From positions 1 through 16,142 of the forward strand of contig JBEGQX010000081.1 of NCBI GenBank assembly GCA_041180805.1: DNA of 16,142 nucleotides, read 5' to 3'. The notes beneath the pieces are model-generated. The model did not search any database. It saw only the letters and a program-made list of their open reading frames with translations, and had not been told where the DNA came from. Source of the stretch: JBEGQX01 sp041180805 (GTDB lineage Bacteria; Planctomycetota; Planctomycetia; Gemmatales; Gemmataceae). Positions 1-5,372 of this stretch are shown piece by piece. Positions within the stretch are counted from its first letter, which is position 1, and every line of letters begins with the position of its first letter. The translations under genes were made by a program, and so were the position numbers.

Positions 1-759
1 CCATCCCTTCAAAGAATATCCAACGCGGACGCCATCGAAGGAAATCCCAAGTCGCCTTATCACGATGATTTTGCACTGGCAAGAATCGAAAAGGCACTGC
101 AGGAACAACAGACATCCAAAAAAAGCCTGCAAAGTCTGCCAAGACAAGATCGCGCGGAGAATATGCTCTATGCCGCCCAAACCAACTCCAAGGCCATGCA
201 GAGGATCACTCCGTTTATCCCCACCAACACACCCAAGGAACGAATAGCACAGCAGGCAGAGATAGCACTGGCATCTTTCAAGGCGGGTGTGTGTGTATCC
301 GCAAATCTTTCCATCGGGCAATTCGACAGCCATGCCAACAACGATGCGGATCAAATGAAATTACTTCCCGAATTGCTGGATGGAATCGCGTACATCCTCC
401 GCAGGTCGGAAGACCTAAAGATTCGGGAAAAACTGGTGCTTGTTGCACAAAGTGAAATGGGTCGCACCCCGGATTACAACAAGGGAAACGGAAAAGATCA
501 CTGGTCGATTGGATCGATCATGTTCCTGGGGCCAAAAATAAAGGGAAACCGGGTTTTGGGCGCCACAGACGAAAAACAATTCGCAATCCCTTTCAACCCG
601 GCAACCCTGGCCATCGACAAGGAAAAAGGGATTCGATTAAGGCCGGAACATATTCACGAGGCCCTTCGGGAGTATGCGGGTATTGAAGGCCACACCCATG
701 CTAAAAAATTCCCCCTTGGTGTGGGTGAGAAAGAGAAATTGAAAGCTCTCTGGAGTTAA
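1..759 (+). CDS. DUF1501 family protein, C-terminal part (5' end outside window)
   Basis: The reading frame is open from base 1 to the TAA at 757-759, giving the last 252 residues of a protein whose start lies upstream. The stretch SEMGRTPDYN followed by GKDHW and then GNRVLGATDE matches the conserved C-terminal core of DUF1501 proteins, which belong to the alkaline phosphatase/sulfatase-like superfamily. In planctomycetes these are normally exported by the Tat pathway and often sit beside DUF1549/DUF1553 cytochrome genes; neither the signal peptide nor such a neighbour is visible here. The substrate of the family is not established. The frame upstream of 163 reads as sensible protein (it includes FALARIEKALQEQ), so the ATG at 163 is internal. 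A weak hairpin over the stop codon (750-765) is the only possible 3' signal. Confidence 0.85.
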   Translation, partial: PSLQRISNADAIEGNPKSPYHDDFALARIEKALQEQQTSKKSLQSLPRQDRAENMLYAAQTNSKAMQRITPFIPTNTPKERIAQQAEIALASFKAGVCVSANLSIGQFDSHANNDADQMKLLPELLDGIAYILRRSEDLKIREKLVLVAQSEMGRTPDYNKGNGKDHWSIGSIMFLGPKIKGNRVLGATDEKQFAIPFNPATLAIDKEKGIRLRPEHIHEALREYAGIEGHTHAKKFPLGVGEKEKLKALWS

Positions 760-872
760 TTCCAGTATCACTTTTGATTGTCACCATCCTTAAGCCGGGA
801 AAACCTTGCTGGAGGTATGGGCATCACCAATTCAACAAACCGAGTTTTTTGCACTTTTTCAAGGTTTCAGGA

Positions 873-901
873 TTGATTGAGAACTACCCCTGCTCTATCA
901 T
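873..901 (+). promoter_or_regulatory. Candidate sigma-70-type promoter of the riboswitch operon
   Basis: TTGATT at 873-878 and TATCAT at 896-901 are separated by 17 nt. This would start transcription near 908, about 15 nt before the riboswitch P1 stem. The match is by eye to the sigma-70 consensus only; planctomycete promoters are poorly defined, so this is a candidate. The rest of 760-872 holds no gene I can support. Confidence 0.4.
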
Positions 902-921
902 ATCTGTACAACTTGGTAAGG

Positions 922-1041
922 TTCTTATCCAGAGTGGCAGAGGGAATAGGCCCGTTGAAGCCACAGCAACCGGTCGTAACGGTTAAAATCGTGCGATGCT
1001 GGTGCTACATCCTGCCTGACGAAAGTCAGGAGAGATAAGAT
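922..1041 (+). promoter_or_regulatory. SAM-I (S-box) riboswitch aptamer
   Basis: The conserved S-box core is visible in order. P1 is TCTTATC (923-929) paired with GATAAGA (1034-1040). P2 is GTGGC (934-938) with GCCAC (960-964), enclosing AGAGGGA and GGCCCGTTGAAG. P3 is AGCAACC (965-971) opposite GGTGCT (1001-1006). The motif GGTGCTACATCCTG follows, and P4 is CCTGAC-GAAA-GTCAGG (1015-1030). This architecture binds S-adenosylmethionine and normally shuts off methionine/cysteine genes when SAM is plentiful. It lies directly upstream of the sulfur-carrier operon. The P3 insert (972-1000) is longer than in the textbook Bacillus aptamer. Confidence 0.93.
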
Positions 1042-1098
1042 CGTGTTAAGCACACGCCCTCTTCTCTAAATCCAACACCGAACCCTCCTCTGGACAAG

Positions 1099-1142
1099 TC
1101 TTACCTTCAAAGATGACTGGTATTTTCCAGCCTTGGTAGGAG
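1099..1142 (+). promoter_or_regulatory. Riboswitch expression platform: Shine-Dalgarno sequestering hairpin
   Basis: TCTTACC (1099-1105) can pair with GGTAGGA (1135-1141), seven pairs including one G-U, burying the AGGAG (1138-1142) that serves the downstream GTG start. The same TCTTACCT (1099-1106) can instead pair with the 3' strand of P1, AGATAAGA (1033-1040), with one A-C mismatch. The two pairings exclude each other. SAM-stabilised P1 would free 1099-1105 to mask the ribosome site (OFF); without SAM the P1 strand would capture it (ON). No U-tract follows, so translational rather than transcriptional control is inferred. An internal CTGG...CCAG mini-hairpin lies at 1117-1130. Confidence 0.6.
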
Positions 1143-1149
1143 TCATGCA

Positions 1150-2409
1150 GTGTCTTCGAGTTTTGTCCGGGGAATGAAGTGTCGTGTTTGCGGAAAAAAC
1201 TATCCCGTCACCCCAGTGAATTTCTGCGCTGATGATTTTGGCCCACTGGAAATCGATTATGACTACGAAGGGCTCCGCGGTGTTCTTACCCGCGAGAAAA
1301 TAGAAGCCCGAACTTTTAACATGTGGCGCTACCAGGAATTACTTCCCCTTGATGGAGAACCAACCGTCGGCCTTCATGTGGGTGGAACTCCCCTGATTCG
1401 AGCAGACCGTCTTGCCAAGGCAATTGGCGCCAGGAATGTGTGGGTTAAGAATGATGCGGTAAACTTCCCCACCCTTTCCTTCAAGGATCGTGTTGTGGCG
1501 GTTGCCCTTAGTAAGGCAAAAGAATTTGGCCTGAAGACCGTAGGATGTGCCTCCACTGGCAATCTGGCGAACAGCGTTGCAGCCAATGCCGCGACCGCGG
1601 GTCTGAAAAGCTTCATTTTTATTCCCGCAGACTTGGAAAGAGCCAAGATTCTTGGCACCAGTGTTTACGGCGCCAAAGTTATCAAGGTACGGGGCACCTA
1701 TGATGAGGTCAATCGCCTTTGCACCCAGGTTGCCTTCAAGTTTGGCTGGGGTTTCGTGAACATCAACCTTAGGCCTTTCTATGCCGAAGGTTCCAAGTCC
1801 ATGGGCTTTGAAATTGCCGAACAACTGGGTTGGAAAACTCCCCAACATGTGGTCAGCCCCATGGCGGGTGGCGCGCTCATTGGCAAAATTCACAAGGCCT
1901 TTAACGAGCTTCATAACATAGGAATCCTTCCCAACAAGCCAACGACCCGTTTCTACGGCGCTCAAGCAGCAGGTTGCAATCCGATTAGCGGGGCTGTCAA
2001 GAATGGATTGGAAGCCCATCGCCCGGTACGCAAGCCAAACACCATCTGCAAATCGCTTGCAATTGGTGACCCTGCTGATGGATTCTTCGCAGGAAAGCTC
2101 ATTCGCGAAAGTGGCGGCTGGGCCGAGGATGTGAATGATGATGAAATTCGCGAAGGCATGCTGCTTCTGGCGAAGACCGAAGGCGTATTCGCCGAGACCG
2201 CAGGCGGCGTAACCGTTGCGGTTGCCAAGAAACTTATCGAACAGGGTAAACTCCCCGCCAACGAGGATATTGTGCTTTGCATCACGGGCAACGGCCTGAA
2301 AACTCAGGATGCTGTCGCCGAAAAATTGGGTGAACCCGCCACCATCGGCACCGCGCTTGAGGAATTTGAAAGCCTGATGGAACCTACCCAAAAGCCTGTT
2401 CTCGTATAA
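1150..2409 (+). CDS. thrC: Threonine-synthase-like PLP enzyme (possible sulfur-carrier-dependent homocysteine synthase)
   Basis: This 419-residue fold-type II PLP enzyme resembles threonine synthase, which converts O-phosphohomoserine to threonine. The N-terminus has a zinc-ribbon-like piece (C11, C14, C26) with a degenerate second half. GGTPLIRAD is the family's substrate loop, LSFKDRVV carries the PLP lysine K112, STGNLANS is the serine/threonine-rich loop, and SPMAGGALIG binds the PLP phosphate. The start is GTG at 1150 with AGGAG at 1138-1142 (7 nt spacing). An ATG at 1174 is possible and would begin with MKCRVCGK. It is the first gene behind a SAM-I riboswitch and precedes a CysO-like carrier, an E1 enzyme and a cysteine desulfurase. 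That setting fits transfer of sulfide from a protein thiocarboxylate to O-phosphohomoserine better than plain threonine synthesis, but this is inference; a housekeeping threonine synthase remains possible. Confidence 0.85.
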   Translation: MSSSFVRGMKCRVCGKNYPVTPVNFCADDFGPLEIDYDYEGLRGVLTREKIEARTFNMWRYQELLPLDGEPTVGLHVGGTPLIRADRLAKAIGARNVWVKNDAVNFPTLSFKDRVVAVALSKAKEFGLKTVGCASTGNLANSVAANAATAGLKSFIFIPADLERAKILGTSVYGAKVIKVRGTYDEVNRLCTQVAFKFGWGFVNINLRPFYAEGSKSMGFEIAEQLGWKTPQHVVSPMAGGALIGKIHKAFNELHNIGILPNKPTTRFYGAQAAGCNPISGAVKNGLEAHRPVRKPNTICKSLAIGDPADGFFAGKLIRESGGWAEDVNDDEIREGMLLLAKTEGVFAETAGGVTVAVAKKLIEQGKLPANEDIVLCITGNGLKTQDAVAEKLGEPATIGTALEEFESLMEPTQKPVLV

Positions 2410-2460
2410 CCTGATAGAACAATAAAACAGGTAACCGGGGAAAACCGGAGGAGATTTACC

Positions 2461-2733
2461 ATGCCAGTGAAAGTACAAATACCCACGCCTTTGCGTCCGC
2501 ATGCTGGAAATCAGGCGACCGTGGAAGTTCAAGCCTCCAATGTAAAGGAAGCGCTTGATGGTCTTTGCAAGATTCATCCTTCCATGGAACAACGATTATT
2601 CGACAACGGCCAACTTCGCCGTTTTGTAAACATCTTCATCAACGATGAAGACATCCGTTACCTTGATAATCTTGCCACGGCGGTCAAGGATGGTGATGAA
2701 GTGGCTATCATTCCGGCAGTCGCAGGAGGTTGA
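2461..2733 (+). CDS. CysO/MoaD/ThiS-family sulfur carrier protein
   Basis: A 90-residue ubiquitin-fold (beta-grasp) sulfur carrier. IPTPLRPHAG at the start, RRFVNIFINDEDIRYLDNL in the middle and the end DGDEVAIIPAVAGG closely follow the pattern of mycobacterial CysO, the carrier for O-phosphoserine-dependent cysteine synthesis. The free C-terminal Gly-Gly is the site that an E1-like enzyme adenylates and converts to a thiocarboxylate. Nothing follows the Gly-Gly, so no maturation protease should be needed. A strong ribosome site, GGAGGAG (2447-2453), sits 7 nt before the ATG. It lies 51 nt after the PLP enzyme and 1 nt before the next start codon, so it is cotranscribed and probably made in larger amounts. 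In this setting it most likely serves the PLP enzyme rather than thiamine or molybdopterin synthesis, since no thiazole or molybdopterin genes are visible. Confidence 0.9.
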   Translation: MPVKVQIPTPLRPHAGNQATVEVQASNVKEALDGLCKIHPSMEQRLFDNGQLRRFVNIFINDEDIRYLDNLATAVKDGDEVAIIPAVAGG

Positions 2734-2734
2734 A

Positions 2735-3076
2735 ATGGCTGATGAATCCGAAGAAGAAATCCAGGTTCCGGAAGGCACTGCTCTCTTTCCAGACATCCCT
2801 GATCAATTAGGAGTCAATCCCCTTCTATTATCCCTCTTGAGCATGGTGGTATTTCTTGCGGGCTCGGACGAGGAAGTGGTAAATGAAAACGCTTCCGCCG
2901 CTGTGCTTGACCAGGTTGCATCCTATTTGCAAAGGTTGAGCAGCAAGGAAATTTCCCGCCTGAAGGAAGATTTGGCAGCACTGGCAAACTTTGCCCGCGA
3001 GGAAAAATGGGGCCAGGGCACCATTGAGGTGCTTGAAAGCTTTTTTGACGACATGGGCGTGGGAGAAGGCGAATGA
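2735..3076 (+). CDS. Small acidic protein of unknown function in the sulfur-carrier operon
   Basis: I do not recognise a named family. The protein has 113 residues and is strongly acidic at both ends (MADESEEE at the start, FFDDMGVGEGE at the end). A hydrophobic stretch, LGVNPLLLSLLSMVVFLAGS, covers about residues 26-45, followed by helical, charged sequence. The hydrophobic stretch contains a proline and is more likely a buried helix than a membrane span. The start at 2735 is set by AGGAGG at 2724-2729 (5 nt spacing), 1 nt after the carrier's stop; an in-frame ATG at 2645 lies inside the carrier gene and is rejected. Its TGA overlaps the ATG of the E1 gene (ATGA at 3073-3076), so translation is coupled. 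Its place between carrier and E1 suggests an adaptor or regulatory subunit of the sulfur relay. This is inference from context only. Confidence 0.8.
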   Translation: MADESEEEIQVPEGTALFPDIPDQLGVNPLLLSLLSMVVFLAGSDEEVVNENASAAVLDQVASYLQRLSSKEISRLKEDLAALANFAREEKWGQGTIEVLESFFDDMGVGEGE

Positions 3077-4113
3077 CCGATTTCAAGGGCATCGACCGCT
3101 ACAGCAGGCAGATGCGTTTTCACGGTGTGGGTGAGGCAGGCCAGCGTAAGCTGATGTCTTCCCGCGTGACATTGTGCGGGTGCGGCGCCCTGGGAACTGT
3201 CCTTGCCAACAATCTGGTCCGAGCCGGGGTTGGTTTTGTACGGATCATCGATCGCGACTTTATCGAACCAAGTAATCTGCAACGCCAGGTCCTGTTCGAT
3301 GAGAATGATGTTCAGGAAAATCTGCCCAAGGCCGAGGCTGCCGCGCGAAAGCTCAGGGCAATCAACTCCGGTGTGACAGTCGAGGCGGTTGTCACGGACA
3401 TCGATCGAACGAACATCGAGGCCCTCTGCCAGGACGCAGATCTGGTGATGGATGGCACCGATAATTTTGAAATCCGCTATCTGATCAATGATATCGCGGT
3501 TAAGTTCAACAAGCCTTGGGTTTATGGCGGTGTTATTGGCAGTAATGGTATGACAATGACCATTATTCCCGGGAAAACTCCGTGCCTTCGCTGTGTTTTT
3601 GAGGCCGCTCCTGCTCCCGGTGCCGCGGACACCTGTGAAACCGCGGGCGTTTTGGGGCCTGTAGTAAACATAGTTGCCAGTATGCAGGCAACCGAAGCCA
3701 TGAAGCTTCTCACAGGGCAACCTGAAACGATCAACAAGGAACTAATCCAGCTTGATGTTTGGGAAAACACTTTCCGGCGGGTCAAGATAGCGCCATTGCT
3801 AGGCAAAGTGGATTGCCCCTGTTGCAAGCACCGCAATTTTGAATGGCTTGAGGGCAACTTTGGCTCACAGACCACCAGTCTTTGCGGAAGAAATGCAGTT
3901 CAAGTTTCGCATCGTAGCAGTTCCAAGCTAAATTTCGATGACATGGCAACCCAGCTTAAAACCCTGGGTGAAGTGAGCTTCAACAAGTTCATGCTGAAGT
4001 TTCAGGCTGAGGGCTGCGAATTCACAGTATTCCCTGATGGCCGGGCCATCATCAAAGGCACCAGCGATGTGGACCGTGCCCGAACTCTTTACGCCCGCTA
4101 CATCGGCCATTAA
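3073..4113 (+). CDS. ThiF/MoeB/HesA-family E1-like adenylyltransferase
   Basis: The 346-residue enzyme should adenylate the C-terminal glycine of the sulfur carrier encoded two genes upstream. The N-terminus DRYSRQMRFHGVGEAGQRKL is typical of MoeB/ThiF. The nucleotide loop GCGALG is at residues 36-41 and the DGTDNFEIRYLIND block is present. Structural zinc ligands are C171 and C174 plus C248 and C251, and the likely catalytic cysteine is C188 in DTCETAGVLGP. There is no rhodanese domain, unlike MoeZ, so sulfur must come from another protein, plausibly the downstream cysteine desulfurase. Residues about 260-346 (SLCGRNAVQVSH through FPDGRAIIKGTSD) form a C-terminal extension like that of Bacillus-type ThiF, as I recall that family. 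The start overlaps the previous stop by 4 nt. The target could in principle be a thiamine carrier, but no other thi genes are here. Confidence 0.9.
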   Translation: MTDFKGIDRYSRQMRFHGVGEAGQRKLMSSRVTLCGCGALGTVLANNLVRAGVGFVRIIDRDFIEPSNLQRQVLFDENDVQENLPKAEAAARKLRAINSGVTVEAVVTDIDRTNIEALCQDADLVMDGTDNFEIRYLINDIAVKFNKPWVYGGVIGSNGMTMTIIPGKTPCLRCVFEAAPAPGAADTCETAGVLGPVVNIVASMQATEAMKLLTGQPETINKELIQLDVWENTFRRVKIAPLLGKVDCPCCKHRNFEWLEGNFGSQTTSLCGRNAVQVSHRSSSKLNFDDMATQLKTLGEVSFNKFMLKFQAEGCEFTVFPDGRAIIKGTSDVDRARTLYARYIGH

Positions 4114-4131
4114 CATTCGGGGATTCAAGGC

Positions 4132-5274
4132 ATGGTGTATTTAGACAACGCCTCGACAAGCTTCCCAAAGCCGGAATGCGTTTATCAGGCGCTGGATCAC
4201 TTCGCCCGCAATGACCTCGCCAATCCCGGTCGAGCCGGCCACAAAATGGCCCTTTCCGCAGAGCATACCCTCGATGATTGCAGGCACCGCCTCAATCAAT
4301 TCCTGAAAGGTATGGGACCGGAACGCTTCATATTCACCCTGAATTGCACCGACGCTCTCAACATGGCCTTCAAGGGATTTCTTAATGAAGGCGACCATGT
4401 TATTACCTCGGACTTGGAACATAACAGCGTAAGCCGACCCCTTCGGGTGATGGAACTGGCTGGGAAAATCACTCTCACACGCATTGCATCCAGCGCGGAT
4501 GGATTTCTGGATCCAAAAGCCATTGAACAGGCTATCACCCCGAAAACACGCCTAGTTGCAATCACCCATGCCAGCAATGTGCTGGGAACCATCCAGCCGA
4601 TTGGCGATATCGGAGCCATTTGCAAATCCCGCGGAGTTACCTTTTTAGTGGATGGCGCCCAAACCGCTGGTGTTGTCCCCATTGACATAGCAGCCCAAAA
4701 TATTGATTTGCTAGCTTGCCCCGGTCATAAATCCCTTTTTGGACCAACGGGAACAGGATTTCTTTATGTTGCCCCTACCATCCAGCTAAGAACCTGGCGT
4801 GAAGGCGGAACCGGAGGTGATTCTTCCACCGAAACCCAGCCTACCCTGATGCCTTACTGGCTTGAGGGAGGCACCCCCAATGTTCTGGGTGTTGCAGGGT
4901 TAAATGCAGGCCTGAAATGGGTCACACAGGAAGGTCTGCAATCCCTTCACAAGCGCGAAATGGAATTGGTTGGCCAGTTGCGCGAAGGCCTTCGTTCGAT
5001 AGATGCAATCCAGTTGATGGGCAGCGACAACCTTCACCAAACGGTGGCGACCGTATCTTTTCGCTCGGATATGCTTCCCGCCCCGGAAATTGGAAGCATT
5101 CTGGATCAGGCATTTGAAATTGCCGTTCGCTCCGGCCTGCACTGTTCACCTTATATCCACAAGGCCCAGGGAAGTTTCCCGGATGGCCTGGTCAGAATTA
5201 GCCCGGGCGCATTCAACACTTCTGCCGATATTGAAAAAGTAGTAGCCGCACTGAAAGAAATTCTCAGCGTATGA
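4132..5274 (+). CDS. Cysteine desulfurase-like class V aminotransferase
   Basis: The 380-residue PLP enzyme is related to SufS/CsdA-type cysteine desulfurases, which release alanine from L-cysteine and hold the sulfur as a persulfide. LDNASTSFPKP opens the protein. The PLP lysine is K200 in CPGHKSLFGPTGTGFLY. The persulfide cysteine is C338 in VRSGLHCSPYIHK, followed by VRISPGAFNT. All key residues are present and the length is normal. The start is ATG at 4132, 18 nt after the E1 stop, with a weak ribosome site, so it probably depends on translation of upstream genes. As the last gene of the riboswitch operon it is the likely sulfur donor to the carrier's acyl-adenylate. The lack of sufBCD/isc genes nearby argues against a dedicated iron-sulfur role. 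The desulfurase could also act on selenocysteine, but nothing here shows it. Confidence 0.88.
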   Translation: MVYLDNASTSFPKPECVYQALDHFARNDLANPGRAGHKMALSAEHTLDDCRHRLNQFLKGMGPERFIFTLNCTDALNMAFKGFLNEGDHVITSDLEHNSVSRPLRVMELAGKITLTRIASSADGFLDPKAIEQAITPKTRLVAITHASNVLGTIQPIGDIGAICKSRGVTFLVDGAQTAGVVPIDIAAQNIDLLACPGHKSLFGPTGTGFLYVAPTIQLRTWREGGTGGDSSTETQPTLMPYWLEGGTPNVLGVAGLNAGLKWVTQEGLQSLHKREMELVGQLREGLRSIDAIQLMGSDNLHQTVATVSFRSDMLPAPEIGSILDQAFEIAVRSGLHCSPYIHKAQGSFPDGLVRISPGAFNTSADIEKVVAALKEILSV

Positions 5275-5330
5275 TGTTTCTATCACAGGTGTATCAATCG
5301 CAATCAAAAGAGAGTTGCTTTTGCGTCTAT

Positions 5331-5344
5331 TATCCTTAAGGATA
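5331..5344. repeat. Perfect 14-bp palindrome in the leader of the dehydrogenase gene
   Basis: TATCCTTAAGGATA is its own reverse complement. It lies 28 nt before the start codon of the large dehydrogenase and overlaps a -10-like TATTAT (5328-5333), for which I see no matching -35. With no loop it is a poor RNA hairpin and a better candidate for a dimeric operator. A chance palindrome cannot be excluded. Confidence 0.35.
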
Positions 5345-5372
5345 GAATTCTTCTTTCCCGGGGATATCAAAC

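Noticed and set aside
745..775. Intrinsic terminator after the DUF1501 gene (CTGGAG...TTCCAG hairpin with CTTTTG)
   Set aside because: The stem is only 5-6 bp with a wobble and overlaps the stop codon, and the U-run is short; too weak to annotate.
774..986. 70-residue plus-strand open frame upstream of the operon
   Set aside because: It runs into the SAM-I aptamer, whose structure explains the conservation expected there; no clear ribosome site or protein pattern.
2430..2460. CCGG-GGAAAA-CCGG inverted repeat before the sulfur carrier as an attenuator
   Set aside because: Only a 4-bp stem with no U-tract; it overlaps the edge of the ribosome site but is too weak to support a regulatory claim.
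1339..2592. 417-residue open frame on the minus strand opposite the threonine-synthase-like gene
   Set aside because: It is an antisense shadow of a clearly conserved enzyme; its translation has no recognisable motif and it runs across the gene boundary into the carrier gene.
2645..2734. Upstream in-frame start (ATG 2645) for the small acidic protein
   Set aside because: It would lie deep inside the carrier gene, while AGGAGG at 2724-2729 is ideally placed for ATG 2735.
2923..3720. 265-residue minus-strand open frame opposite the unknown gene and the E1 gene
   Set aside because: The plus strand carries conserved E1 motifs through the same bases; the minus-strand translation has no family features.
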